Shown: positions 41,741-50,587, counted from the first letter of the stretch. The stretch: DNA of 64,000 bases from Polyangiaceae bacterium (GCA_020633205.1 JACKEB010000014.1:1-64000); one strand, 5' to 3'. The notes: generated from the sequence alone by a model not told the origin. Program-made: numbers and translations.

Positions 41741-44110
41741 ATGTCGCAAATCGGCTTTGGAGCGGAGCTAGACTCTCCGTTCATGACCCTGCGTATCTCC
41801 CTGATTGATGGATACGTAGACGGGGCCAGTCGCTTGGTGTTCCGGGGTGAGCGGCGAGTGCGGCTGACCCAGAATGAGGTCGACGTGTTGCTGCGCCTGG
41901 TTCAGGCGGAGGGAGTCGTCTCCCGTCAGGAGATCAATGTCGACGTGCTGGGGAACGCTCCCCAGGTCCTCACGCGCGCGGCGGATAACGTGGTTGCTCG
42001 TCTGCGCAAGAAGCTCGAACGCGATCCCGCCGAGCCGCTTCACATCTTGACGGTGCAAGGTGTTGGCTACCGCTGGCACTCATCCGATTCTTCAAGAACG
42101 GGGAGTGACGGCAATCTGGCGGTTGGTCGGGACAGTCTGATCGCGGAGCTGCTCGACGCGTGTCGTCCCGGAAGCTTGCTAGTGGTTCATGGGGTCCCGC
42201 GAGTAGGGACGTCGCGAGTGCTGCGCGAAGTGACGCGGCGCTTGCCCAATCCCGTCATGGGTTGTGACCTGCGCCACCGATCCGGCCTTCGCAACGCCCT
42301 GTGCCGGACGCTTGAGTGTGAGCCAAACGCGGTCGAAAGCGCGATCGCGCGTTTGCCCAGTGGCGTGGTGTGGCTGGACAATCTGAGCGCGTTGGATCCT
42401 GAGCTTCATCACCTCTCTTCCTGGGGTGAGAGCAACCCTAGGCTGACCCGGCTGGTGACGAGTCGGCGAACTCTCGACCTAGAAGCCGCGCAGCACGTTC
42501 GGGTCAAGCCGCTGAGCTTCTCCTCTGGGTTGGACTACGTCTCGCAGAAGCTTTCTCGGCTCGACGTTGCCGCAAGGAATGAAGAAGTAGCCCCTTTGGT
42601 TCGTGCATGTGGGGGCTGGATGCAGGCGCTGAATCAGCTCGTGCACAGCCTTACGGCCCTGACCTGTGCAGAGGTTTCCGCGTTGGTCGGCCCTTCCAAC
42701 GCGTCGGGTGGCGAGCGGCACCAGCTCCTCGAGGAACTATGGAGCGGGCTGCTCGAGGGGGAACGCGACGCGTTGCTTCGGCTGTCTGCCTTTGCGGGAC
42801 CCTGGGACCTCGAGCTCGGCCGCTCGATGGGCGTCGGGGGCGAACTGGTCGCACAATTGGTGGATTCGGCGCTCGTCGAGCGCGCTGCAAACGCGTCGGG
42901 TTTCGTGGTGTGGCCACCGCTACTCTCCCACCTCGCCAATCAATATCACCGCGGAAACAAGTGGGGGGGGATCGCTACGACCCATGCGCGAGTTGTGCTC
43001 GAATCAAGAGCGAACTCAGCGGAGCTGCGTCTCGCGATGGGACGGCTCTCGGGCACGTTGCGCGCGCAGCTTGCGTTCGCTCTCGCCCGCAGCGTCGAGT
43101 CAGCCCTCGAGCGCACCACGCTGGTGGCAGCGTCGGTGGATCTGCTTGGGGAGAAGGAGCGCCACCTCGCGCAGCTCGAGCTAGCGCGCTCGCTCAGCGT
43201 CCTGGGGCGCCACGAAGAGGCCCTGGCCGTGCTTGGGCGGTCACGGTCGGAAATGCCGTCGGAGCTTCAAGCCTTGACGTTGGTCGCGGAGGCGGACGTT
43301 CGGCGACAGACTGATCCTCGCGGATCCGAGCAACTGCTGCGAAATCCCTTGCTCCAGGGAAACAGCCAACTGGCGCCGAGGGTACTGCGTCAGCTGGGAG
43401 TGCTCGCACTCGAAGGGGGCGAGTCCAGAAAGGCGCGAAATCAGCTCCAGCGGGCCTACGTTGCCGCGGAGGCTGCGGGCGACGATGCCTTGTGCGGCAC
43501 GATCCTGACGGACCTTGGGAACTTGTGCCTCGATTCGGACCTGGTCGAGGCAGCACGCTGTCTGGAGCGTGCAGGCATGTTGTTCAAGCAGCTCGGAGAT
43601 CCTGCACGGCAGATGTACTCCCAGTCGAACCTCGGGTTTGCGCTGCATCTCATGGGGGACCTGGATCGAGCCGAATCACTACAGCGGGAAGCGCTGGCGG
43701 AGCACGACCGGGTTGGGAATCGGCGCTTCATCGGCTTTGCGCGCGCCGCGCTCGGAGCCATTTCACTCGAGCGCGGGCACTTGGTAGATGCAGAGCAACA
43801 CTTGCTCGCGGCTCGGGAGATCCTGGAGGAAGTCGACCCGACCTATCAGCACTACGTCGAGGCGCGCCTGGCGATGCTGCAGCGCGCGCTCGGGGCATCC
43901 CCGGAAGCAGACGCGGTCCTGAAGCGGGTCGAGACTTTCTTGGGTCAGCGTCGGCTCGTGGATGCTCTGGTTGACCTGGAGCACTACCGAGGTCTGCTCA
44001 CTCAGGGGCCGCGCACGGCCTTTGGACGCCTCGGTCAACGACTTAGCTTGGTGCAGAGTGACCACAGAGTATTACCGGGAGGAAATGCTACCAAGCATAG
44101 CCCAGGCTGA
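41741..44110 (+). CDS. OmpR-type winged-helix regulator with NTPase-like and TPR domains
   Basis: 789 residues (a later ATG at 41783 is also possible). Residues 20-110 form a Trans_reg_C winged helix (LTQNEVDVLLRLVQAEGVVS, NVVARLRKKLE, VQGVGYRWHS). A STAND/SARP-like nucleotide-binding module follows, but its P-loop reads HGVPRVGTSRV, with Thr where the Walker Lys belongs, and VVWLDNL could be Walker B. From about 440 onward there are TPR repeats (QMYSQSNLGFALHLMGDLD). Receiver and BTAD domains are absent. It probably controls nearby lipoprotein genes. Its 3' end overlaps the convergent gene by 23 bp. Confidence 0.82.
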   Translation: MSQIGFGAELDSPFMTLRISLIDGYVDGASRLVFRGERRVRLTQNEVDVLLRLVQAEGVVSRQEINVDVLGNAPQVLTRAADNVVARLRKKLERDPAEPLHILTVQGVGYRWHSSDSSRTGSDGNLAVGRDSLIAELLDACRPGSLLVVHGVPRVGTSRVLREVTRRLPNPVMGCDLRHRSGLRNALCRTLECEPNAVESAIARLPSGVVWLDNLSALDPELHHLSSWGESNPRLTRLVTSRRTLDLEAAQHVRVKPLSFSSGLDYVSQKLSRLDVAARNEEVAPLVRACGGWMQALNQLVHSLTALTCAEVSALVGPSNASGGERHQLLEELWSGLLEGERDALLRLSAFAGPWDLELGRSMGVGGELVAQLVDSALVERAANASGFVVWPPLLSHLANQYHRGNKWGGIATTHARVVLESRANSAELRLAMGRLSGTLRAQLAFALARSVESALERTTLVAASVDLLGEKERHLAQLELARSLSVLGRHEEALAVLGRSRSEMPSELQALTLVAEADVRRQTDPRGSEQLLRNPLLQGNSQLAPRVLRQLGVLALEGGESRKARNQLQRAYVAAEAAGDDALCGTILTDLGNLCLDSDLVEAARCLERAGMLFKQLGDPARQMYSQSNLGFALHLMGDLDRAESLQREALAEHDRVGNRRFIGFARAALGAISLERGHLVDAEQHLLAAREILEEVDPTYQHYVEARLAMLQRALGASPEADAVLKRVETFLGQRRLVDALVDLEHYRGLLTQGPRTAFGRLGQRLSLVQSDHRVLPGGNATKHSPG

Positions 44111-45164
44111 GCTGGGTCAGTATCCACGGCTTTCCCCACTCCGCGACCTCTTCTCCAGCGAACGCGATGGGCGTGTCCGGCAGACCCAAGCCGATGGCCC
44201 CGGCGCCTCGCACCAGCCACGCTTCAGTGAGTGCATACGCGGCTGCCCCTTCCAAGAACGGCACCCAGCGCAGCCCGTCGACACTGCGGCCAAAGCGGGG
44301 CGACTGCGCGTCTCCCTCGGCTCTCACGTAGGCCGCCAACACGCCCGCACCGAGCTGGAGCTCGACCTTCTCGAGCGGGAACACCCTTGCGTAGCTGTGC
44401 AGGCCAGCCATCCACGCCTCGAGTTGGGCTTGGTCGCCGCCATCGGAGATCGTGGCTTTGGCGAGGGGCAGCACCGCTAGCGCTCCGAGTCCCAGACTGG
44501 GCAGGGCACGATAGTCGAACGCCAGCGTCCCCTGAGGCACTACGTCACTCGCGTGTTGTCCGAGACCGATGCCCATTGCCGCGAAGAAACGACGTTCGTT
44601 ACGCGGGCGCGCGGGTTCTGGTGCGCCCGCTCGAGGGGGTGCTGTGTTTCGAGGTGGCGAAGGCGGCTCTTGAGGAACGCTCACAAGAGGTGGATTGCTC
44701 GGCGCTGGGGGGCCTTGAGCAGCGGCCTGCTGTGCCGCTGCCTCCGCTGCTTTCGCTTGCACGTAGACCGGTTGCAGTAGCGCGCGCAGACGCTCGGCGA
44801 TGCGCAGCGTGGCGGTGTCGGCGTCTTCGTCTGCGGTCTTCGCGTCATCCCGCACCACGCTGGAGAGCTCGAACTTGCCGCTCTCTCCGAGTAGCCAGAG
44901 TTCCACCTGAGGGGGATCGTTGCGCACGTAGACGACCGCCGCGGTTTGCTCTGGTAATTGCGTCTCGGGGCTCTCAGGCTTCTCCACTTCGAAGCCGACG
45001 CTCTCGATCTCCGCGGCGAGACGGCGTTCGAAGCCGGTGTCTGATTCCGCGATGAAGCGAATGCTCGCGGCGTAAGCCGCGCCTTCAGAAATCCAGAGCC
45101 AGGCCAGAGCAACCAGCGCCAACCGAGTTACAGTCAGCGAAAGCCTTGAACGCCCTCGGGTCAT
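44088..45164 (-). CDS. Exported outer-membrane-type protein of an ECF/FecR operon
   Basis: 358 residues: signal peptide (about 1-33, ending GAAYAAS), an N-terminal domain that looks like a small alpha/beta fold (IRFIAESDTGFERRLAAEI), a Pro/Ala-rich linker (about 150-190), and a C-terminal beta-barrel-like region of alternating hydrophobics ending LSLGYAW, with the aromatic last residue typical of BAM substrates. Its ATG overlaps the FecR-like stop by 4 bp, making it third in the sigma-FecR operon. Confidence 0.75.
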   Translation of the reverse strand: MTRGRSRLSLTVTRLALVALAWLWISEGAAYAASIRFIAESDTGFERRLAAEIESVGFEVEKPESPETQLPEQTAAVVYVRNDPPQVELWLLGESGKFELSSVVRDDAKTADEDADTATLRIAERLRALLQPVYVQAKAAEAAAQQAAAQGPPAPSNPPLVSVPQEPPSPPRNTAPPRAGAPEPARPRNERRFFAAMGIGLGQHASDVVPQGTLAFDYRALPSLGLGALAVLPLAKATISDGGDQAQLEAWMAGLHSYARVFPLEKVELQLGAGVLAAYVRAEGDAQSPRFGRSVDGLRWVPFLEGAAAYALTEAWLVRGAGAIGLGLPDTPIAFAGEEVAEWGKPWILTQLSLGYAW

Positions 45165-46444
45165 TCTCCGCCGATACTACGGGCCAAGCCGGCGTGCGGT
45201 CCACCGGGGAAGCGCTTCAAGTATTGCGCGGCGTGCGCTGCCGCGTTCGTCTGGTCACCCTGGCGGTGTTCGCTCTCCATCAGGCGCCCCAATGCCTCCT
45301 GCGCAAGGCCGCCGCCGGGGCGCTCGCTCAGGTAGGCGCCGAACCAACGACGCGCGCTGCTGTAGTCGCGCGCGCCATCGAACGCCAGACGGCCCAGCTG
45401 GAAGGCGGCGGTGGCCGCTGCGTTCGAACCGCCGAAACGTTGCCGTGCGGATAGATAGGCCTCGCTGGCGCGTGAGGGGTTGCCCGCCAAACGCGCGACG
45501 TTGCCGAGCTCGAGCACCTGGTCGGCCCCGAGGCTGGTGCACAGGCTGGAGAAGCCGCTCGCTTCAGCTGCGGCCAACGCGGGCTTGAAGCGGCCGGCGC
45601 GGGCGAGTGCTTGCCAGTCTTCCTCCGTTACTGCTGCGGCAGGCGCGCTGGCGCTGGGTGCCGTAGCGGTGGCGCTCTTGCTCTGAGGGGGCGCTTCTTG
45701 TCCACTCGCCGCCCTGGGGACCGCGTTCTCCGTCTTGGCGACCGCAGCGGCCGGCTTGGGTGCGGCGCTCCCAGCGCTGGTGTCCGATGCCTCGGACACC
45801 CGTTGCGGCGCGCAACTGAAGCTGCCGCTCTCTTGTCCGCTGAGTGCGCGGGGCTCGCTCAGGCAACTGCCGCTGATGCGGACTGAGCCATGGCGCATGT
45901 TTACGCTCAGCGCTTCTGCTTTGGCATCCCAAGTTGCGTCGAACTCCGTTCCGGTGACGAGTACCTCGAACGGGCCAGCAGCGATCACCCAGTGATTGTT
46001 TTCGCGGGGAACCACTTCTGCGTGGAGCGTGCCAGACTCCAATGCGAAGTCTGCACCGTGTTCGCCGAAGGTGATTACGCGGCCTCGAGCGTTCGCTTGA
46101 AGTGTGAGACGACTCCCGTCAGAGAAGGCGAGCGCCTTGTTTTGCTCTGCGCTGGCGATCCAAGCGCCTGCTGTGACCGCCTCGCCATCGACGGCTGCTG
46201 ATAGCGGCACCTCGCGCATGAAGAACCAAGAGACGAGCACTGCCGCGGCCGCGCCCAGCGCGCCCGCGAGGAAATTCTTTGCGTATTCAGCACGCGCCGC
46301 GGTGCGCCGCTCCTGGCTGCGGCGCCCTAGCTTTTCGTGGATGCTCGCCATGCGCTGCTCGACGCTGGGTTGCTCCCGCGCGTCGGCTTCCGCGTCTTGC
46401 AGCTCGCGGATCTGCCGAGACAGCTCTTGGAGATCGCCGCTCAT
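45161..46444 (-). CDS. FecR-like membrane protein with TPR-like C-terminus
   Basis: 427 residues from ATG 46444, which overlaps the sigma-factor stop (ATGA). A cytoplasmic N-terminus (SGDLQELSRQIRELQDAEAD) leads to one membrane helix (NFLAGALGAAAAVLVSWFF), then a FecR domain (about 95-205; GSRLTLQANARGRVITFGE, VIAAGPFEVLVTGTEFDATW). An Ala/Pro/Ser linker and TPR-like repeats (LARAGRFKPALAAAEAS, AYLSERPGGGLAQEALGRL) finish it. It should act as an anti-sigma regulator sensing an envelope signal through the sigma factor encoded upstream. Confidence 0.85.
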   Translation of the reverse strand: MSGDLQELSRQIRELQDAEADAREQPSVEQRMASIHEKLGRRSQERRTAARAEYAKNFLAGALGAAAAVLVSWFFMREVPLSAAVDGEAVTAGAWIASAEQNKALAFSDGSRLTLQANARGRVITFGEHGADFALESGTLHAEVVPRENNHWVIAAGPFEVLVTGTEFDATWDAKAEALSVNMRHGSVRISGSCLSEPRALSGQESGSFSCAPQRVSEASDTSAGSAAPKPAAAVAKTENAVPRAASGQEAPPQSKSATATAPSASAPAAAVTEEDWQALARAGRFKPALAAAEASGFSSLCTSLGADQVLELGNVARLAGNPSRASEAYLSARQRFGGSNAAATAAFQLGRLAFDGARDYSSARRWFGAYLSERPGGGLAQEALGRLMESEHRQGDQTNAAAHAAQYLKRFPGGPHAGLARSIGGE

Positions 46445-47070
46445 GACTCCCTCCCCCCCAACCAATCCTGAAGGAAAGGATTCGTGGCGGCCAGCACCAC
46501 GAAGCGTTCCCGCGCGGATTTGAGGCGTCGCTTGGCGGTGGCGAGGGACACATCGGTCAGCGCGGCGACCTCTGTGAGTTCCATTCCCTCTACCCACCGC
46601 AGGGCGAAGGCGATGCGAAGGTCCACGTCGAGCTTGCCCAGCACATCGTAGAACGCGTGGTAGGCGTTCAAGAGTTCCGGCGACGCCGTTGGAGCGGGCG
46701 GTTCTGGGAGCTCTTCTGGGGCACTGAACAACAGCCAACTCCGGCGCCGCCGCTTGCGCAACGCCTCGCGAGCGACGAACACCGCAAACGCCGCGAGCCA
46801 ACTCCGGAGGCCGCTCGGCTCCTCGATTTGATCCACGCGGCAAAGCGCCCGGATAAACACTTCCTGCACCAGATCCTCAAGCTCCGAGTGGCGCCCCAGG
46901 ATGCGCGTCAGCACCCGCTCCACGTAGGCGCCGTGGTCCTCGAGCAGCGCCCGCTGGGCCCAGGCTTTCCCCGACTGTAGGCCCCGCACCAACTGCTCGA
47001 GCTCGGCGCTCTCGTCCAAAATGGCGAGAGCGCTCGGCGCGGGCTGGAGTCGGTGAACCGGGGCGGGCAT
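46441..47070 (-). CDS. ECF RNA polymerase sigma factor
   Basis: 209 residues. Region 2 includes ELEDLVQEVFIRALCRVDQI with the -10 recognition helix, and region 4 has LRIAFALRWVEGMELTEVAAL followed by the HTH SLATAKRRLKSARERF. A basic patch (RKRRRRSW) lies in the linker. First gene of a three-gene overlapping operon with a FecR-like regulator and an outer-membrane protein. The promoter must lie in 47071-47283. Confidence 0.9.
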   Translation of the reverse strand: MPAPVHRLQPAPSALAILDESAELEQLVRGLQSGKAWAQRALLEDHGAYVERVLTRILGRHSELEDLVQEVFIRALCRVDQIEEPSGLRSWLAAFAVFVAREALRKRRRRSWLLFSAPEELPEPPAPTASPELLNAYHAFYDVLGKLDVDLRIAFALRWVEGMELTEVAALTDVSLATAKRRLKSARERFVVLAATNPFLQDWLGGRES

Positions 47071-47283
47071 GGATCTTCGCTTTGAAATGGCCGCTAGGGG
47101 CCTCCACGGCTCAGCATTCTGGAGTTTCTTCCGGATGCCAATGAGCTGGCGCGGCGCCCAGCGTCAGCGGAATGTCGCGCGTGGTCACTGGTGGGGCGGC
47201 CTACCCAGGCTCAGATCCTGGGGCGGAGCCGGCGGATCTTCCACCGCCTCCGGTTTGTTCAGGCTCAACGCGCGGGAGGCGAA
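47071..47283. other. Divergent region between the ECF sigma and DUF4267-like genes
   Basis: 213 bp. GGAGGCGAA precedes the GTG of the plus gene. I find no paired promoter elements that I would defend; an ECF-type autoregulatory promoter (AAC...CGT) was not seen clearly. Confidence 0.35.
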
Positions 47284-47664
47284 GTGACGGCTTGGCTCGG
47301 TTACGTGGTGATTGGGATGGGTGTGATGCGACTCCTGATTGGGGCAGCGCCGTTGTTTGCTGCCGGGGTGACATCCCGCCTGCTCGGCTTTCCGGCTGCT
47401 CACGACACGCCAACGGCGCGCCTCATGGCGCGGATGTTTGGGGTGCGCGACATGGGCCTCGGGGTGCTCGCCTTTTACGCCGTCGCGCAGCCAGCCCTCG
47501 CGGCGCCAGTGTTCCTGTTCAATGCCGCGATGGACGCCGGAGACTTGGCGTCGATCTCTGTTCCGCTGATCAAGCGTCAAGGCATCGACCGCGCCGCTTG
47601 GCTGAGCGCCGCGTTTGCGGTGATGGGCGGCACCGCTTGGATCGTCGTGTGGAGTCTCCTCTAG
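47284..47664 (+). CDS. Small integral membrane protein, DUF4267-like
   Basis: 126 residues from GTG 47284 with a strong GGAGG 5-6 nt upstream. Four hydrophobic helices are separated by short loops (LGYVVIGMGVMRLLIGAAP, VRDMGLGVLAFYAVAQPAL, WLSAAFAVMGGTAWIVVWSLL). The ARMFGVRDMGLG segment resembles the DUF4267 family of small membrane proteins. Function unknown. It is 14 bp before the AraC-type regulator and likely co-transcribed. Confidence 0.78.
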   Translation: MTAWLGYVVIGMGVMRLLIGAAPLFAAGVTSRLLGFPAAHDTPTARLMARMFGVRDMGLGVLAFYAVAQPALAAPVFLFNAAMDAGDLASISVPLIKRQGIDRAAWLSAAFAVMGGTAWIVVWSLL

Positions 47665-47678
47665 CCTATGCTGGCCTG

Positions 47679-48671
47679 GTGTCGGGGATCAGTTGTCTGC
47701 TCGTTCAACCGCTGCTCTTGGCTCTAGGTGGAGACGAGGCACGCACCAGTAGCTTCTGGAAGGCGTGTGAGCTTGCTCCGGAGCAACTCTTGGCGCCGGA
47801 CGCGCGCATTGGGCCCGCGCAGTTTGCGGCGGCCTGGGACAGCGCCGTCGCGCTAAGCGAGCGACCAACCCTCGCGCTGTGGTTGGCAGACCAGATCCCC
47901 GCGGGAACGTTCGGCGTCGTCGAGTACGTGTGCCGCAGCGCCAACTCCCTAGGCGATGCCTTGCGTCAGTGGGTGCGCTACTTGAACCTGCTGGACGACG
48001 CCGTCGAGGTTGGCTTGCTCGAGAGCGCTGGCGTCGCCGAGCTGCGCGTGTTGCGGGAGAGCCCAGTGCCAGCCCCGGCGTCTCATGAGCTGTGTTTTGC
48101 GCTCTTGATGCGCCGCGCTCAAGAGTTGCTCGACGGGCCTACCCTGCGGGCCGTGCGTGTCGACTTTCAGCATCATTGCCTCGGGGAAGCAAAGGTGTAC
48201 GAGGACTTCTTCGCCGCGCCGGTCAAGTTCGGCGCCCAATACACGCAGCTCGTGTTGCCGAGCGAGGCGCTCGGGTTTTCCCTCAAGACGACGGATCCCG
48301 CGCTGCTCGAGATCTTGAGCCGCCACGCGGCGGACTTGCAGGGCGCGCTGCCCACCGGCTCACTATTGGCCGAGCAGGTGCGGAGCGCGCTTCAACGGGG
48401 CCTTCGCAACAGTCAAAGCAGCATCGAAGACGTCGCCTCCGAGCTCGGCCTCACGGCGCGCAGCCTGCAGCGCCGCCTCAAAGAGGAAGGCCACGGCTTC
48501 AAAGAGCTGCGTGACGAAGTGCGCAGCGGGCTGGCCAAGCGCTACCTCGACTCAGGTCTCAGCGCCGCCGAGATTTCGTTCCTGCTCGGTTTCTCGGAAC
48601 CGAGCGCGTTCTTCCGCGCCTTCAAGCGCTGGACCGGCGTCTCCCCCCTCGAGAGCCGCGCGCGCAGCTGA
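47679..48671 (+). CDS. AraC-family transcriptional regulator (Arabinose_bd N-terminal type)
   Basis: 330 residues from GTG 47679; the frame is open far upstream but overlaps the membrane gene there and is not protein-like. The N-terminal 190 residues resemble the AraC-type ligand domain of the OruR group (LLVQPLLLALGG, WLADQIPAGTFGVVEYVCRS, VDFQHHCLGEAKVYEDFFAAP). The C-terminal pair of helix-turn-helix motifs is clear (IEDVASELGLTARSLQRRL, AAEISFLLGFSEPSAFFRAF). Possible targets are the flanking membrane protein and hydrolase genes. The stop lies in an 18-bp tandem duplication. Confidence 0.88.
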   Translation: MSGISCLLVQPLLLALGGDEARTSSFWKACELAPEQLLAPDARIGPAQFAAAWDSAVALSERPTLALWLADQIPAGTFGVVEYVCRSANSLGDALRQWVRYLNLLDDAVEVGLLESAGVAELRVLRESPVPAPASHELCFALLMRRAQELLDGPTLRAVRVDFQHHCLGEAKVYEDFFAAPVKFGAQYTQLVLPSEALGFSLKTTDPALLEILSRHAADLQGALPTGSLLAEQVRSALQRGLRNSQSSIEDVASELGLTARSLQRRLKEEGHGFKELRDEVRSGLAKRYLDSGLSAAEISFLLGFSEPSAFFRAFKRWTGVSPLESRARS

Positions 48672-48698
48672 AGTCAACGCCGCAGCTGAAGTCAACGC
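48663..48698. repeat. 18-bp tandem duplication spanning the AraC-gene stop codon
   Basis: Two identical copies of CGCAGCTGAAGTCAACGC abut at 48663-48680 and 48681-48698. The AraC-gene TGA (48669-48671) is inside the first copy, so a second in-frame TGA is created downstream. Confidence 0.85.
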
Positions 48699-48750
48699 AG
48701 TGTCGCCCAGGGTCACTGCATTTGGGGGTGAGGGGAGCCATGAATGGCTG

Positions 48751-49716
48751 ATGACCCCGAGCTACCGTTGCCAAACCGCTTGGCTCCGCTACCAGCCATT
48801 TTTCCCTGAGGCAATGCGCTGCGACGAGGAGAGCGCACCGGAAGAATCCTGGTGGCACTGGAATGGCCTCGAGGTGCACCTCGACCGGCTTGCGAATCCG
48901 AACGCGCCGCTCAAGGCGATCGTGCTCCACGGAGCAGGGGCGTACGGCCGCGTGATGGCGCCAGCGGCAGTGCTCGCCCAGCGCCATGGCTACGAGACGG
49001 TGGCACCGGACTTGCCGGGCTACGGGCTCACCCAGGTTCCCTGGCGGCGCTTCGACTATCAGCTGTGGATCGACTGCGTCGTCGACTTGATCGCCGAAGA
49101 GCAGCGACGGGACTCGCGCCCGATCGTGCTGTTTGGGGTCAGCCTTGGCGGGCTCCTCGCGTATCAAGCCGCGGCGCGTTCGGGGCGCGTAGCGGGGCTC
49201 ATCGCCAGCACCCTGGCGGACACCCGTGAGGACGCGGTGCGCCGCGACTTCGCGCGCACGCCGCTGCTTGGTTCCGTAGGGATTAAGTTGCTGGAGCGCT
49301 TGGCGTTCTTGACGGATAACCTCCCGCTGCCAATGGCCCAGATGTCCAAGATGCACGCCATCTCGAACATTCCCGAGCTTTCGGCGTTATGCAGTCGCGA
49401 CCGACTCGGTGGCGGCAACTGGGTGCCGGCGCGCTTCCTCAGGAGCCTGATGCAGGCGGTCCCCGATGTGGAGCCTGAAGCCTTCGACCGATGTCCGGTG
49501 CTCGTGGTGCACCCAGGTGAAGATCGCATGACCAACATCGCCCACTCGCGGCGCTTCTTCGCGCGACTCCCGGGTGAAAAACGCTTCGTGGTGCTCGAAG
49601 GCGCGAGCCATATGCCGACAGAGCAGCCCGGCACCCAGCAGATGCAAGATGCCGTGCTGCAGTTCCTGAGCGATATCGCAGCTCGCCGCGATGTGGATTC
49701 GCTGGCTCGATGTTAG
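48751..49716 (+). CDS. Alpha/beta hydrolase
   Basis: 321 residues from ATG 48751 (upstream frame overlaps the AraC gene). Oxyanion region VLHGAGAYGRVM, nucleophile elbow GVSLGGLLAYQ with the catalytic Ser, acid in VLVVHPGEDRM and His in EGASHMPTEQ complete the triad. VAPDLPGYGLT is typical of the serine hydrolase core. Substrate is unknown; lipase- or esterase-like activity is likely. It follows the AraC regulator with an 80-bp gap and may be its target. Confidence 0.87.
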   Translation: MTPSYRCQTAWLRYQPFFPEAMRCDEESAPEESWWHWNGLEVHLDRLANPNAPLKAIVLHGAGAYGRVMAPAAVLAQRHGYETVAPDLPGYGLTQVPWRRFDYQLWIDCVVDLIAEEQRRDSRPIVLFGVSLGGLLAYQAAARSGRVAGLIASTLADTREDAVRRDFARTPLLGSVGIKLLERLAFLTDNLPLPMAQMSKMHAISNIPELSALCSRDRLGGGNWVPARFLRSLMQAVPDVEPEAFDRCPVLVVHPGEDRMTNIAHSRRFFARLPGEKRFVVLEGASHMPTEQPGTQQMQDAVLQFLSDIAARRDVDSLARC

Positions 49717-49728
49717 TCTGCGAAGCGC

Positions 49729-50133
49729 ATGGCGGGCGTATGGCACACGTTTCAGATGGCCGGCTGGACCGCCTGGTTCTGCGTGCTGCTCTTGATCTTG
49801 GCGATCCCGATCAGCCTGGTTGGGGTGACCCTCGTCATCGCTCGCCAGCGCGCAGGACGCATGTTTGCGATCTTCGTGCTCTGCTTCGGGATGCTGGCAC
49901 CGGGCCTCGGCGCGTTCGGAATGTATCGCGGTCGGGCACTGGTGGATGAGGTGCTGGAGAGTGACGCGGTCGAGCCGTCCGCGAAGGCACGCATTCGTGA
50001 GCAGGGTTACTACGAAGCGGAGCAGGCGGTCTGGGTGGGACTGGTTTGTGGGGCGCTCCCGTTGCTGGCTGGAACGATCTCCCTTGGCCTGAGCTTCGTG
50101 ATTCCCCCAGGGAACCGACCAGAGCCGCAGTGA
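49729..50133 (+). CDS. Integral membrane protein, unknown
   Basis: 134 residues with three predicted membrane helices (FCVLLLILAIPISLVGVTLVI, then MFAIFVLCFGMLAPGLG, then WVGLVCGALPLLAGTISLGL) and a charged loop between the second and third. No family recognised. ATG start 12 bp past the hydrolase stop. Its stop lies within a 17-bp tandem repeat. Confidence 0.7.
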   Translation: MAGVWHTFQMAGWTAWFCVLLLILAIPISLVGVTLVIARQRAGRMFAIFVLCFGMLAPGLGAFGMYRGRALVDEVLESDAVEPSAKARIREQGYYEAEQAVWVGLVCGALPLLAGTISLGLSFVIPPGNRPEPQ

Positions 50134-50166
50134 GATCGAAGCCGCAGTGAGATCGGGGCCGCAGTG
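50124..50166. repeat. 17-bp tandem repeat spanning a stop codon and the next start
   Basis: GCCGCAGTGAGATCGAA (50124-50140) is repeated with two changes at 50141-50157 and a third, partial copy (GCCGCAGTGAGTG) runs to 50170. The first copy contains the TGA of the upstream membrane gene and the third supplies the GTG start of the next gene. Confidence 0.85.
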
Positions 50167-50508
50167 AGTGACAGCGCGATTCAGGACTGTGGTTGGCCGT
50201 CGCTTGCCATCAGCGTGCTGATGGTCCTTGGCATGGTCTGTGGTGGTTACGCCATGGTCTGGGCAGTCAAAGGTCGCGCCGGGCGCCGGCGGCTGGGAGC
50301 CGTGGCGCTCGGAGTGGCATGCCTGCCGATCGTCGCCGGCTTCATCATCTGGGCGCTAAAGCATTCGACGGGTGCGAGCCCTGGTTCGCCGCTCGAACTT
50401 CAGGGGCGCGCGTGCGCTGAGGTCGGCTTCGCTGGAACCTTCTTCAACGGGTGGCTCGCCGCTGGAGCGCTCATCTTGGCGTTCTTGATACCCGTGCGGA
50501 AACCATAG
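50164..50508 (+). CDS. Small integral membrane protein, unknown
   Basis: 114 residues with three predicted membrane helices (SLAISVLMVLGMVCGGYAMV, LGAVALGVACLPIVAGFIIW and GWLAAGALILAFLIPV) and a basic loop (KGRAGRRRL). GTG start within the tandem repeat. It shares topology with the preceding gene and may be a diverged neighbour. A clear terminator follows. Confidence 0.68.
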   Translation: MSDSAIQDCGWPSLAISVLMVLGMVCGGYAMVWAVKGRAGRRRLGAVALGVACLPIVAGFIIWALKHSTGASPGSPLELQGRACAEVGFAGTFFNGWLAAGALILAFLIPVRKP

Positions 50509-50522
50509 AGACAAAAAGCGTC

Positions 50523-50554
50523 GAGCCCGCGACCAGCGCGGGCTCTTTTCTCTC
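50523..50554 (+). terminator. Rho-independent terminator
   Basis: GAGCCCGCG (50523-50531) and CGCGGGCTC (50537-50545) form a 9-bp perfect stem with a 5-nt loop, followed by TTTTCTCTC. It ends the plus-strand run from the AraC/hydrolase genes and may act on the convergent lipoprotein as well. Confidence 0.85.
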
Positions 50555-50587
50555 AGAGTCGAACTCCGAGGTTTTCGAGGCGATGAC

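Noticed and set aside
47172..47678. N-terminal extension of the AraC regulator frame
   Set aside because: It overlaps the DUF4267-like gene, is Arg/Gly-rich with no domain, and the regulator domain begins at the GTG at 47679.
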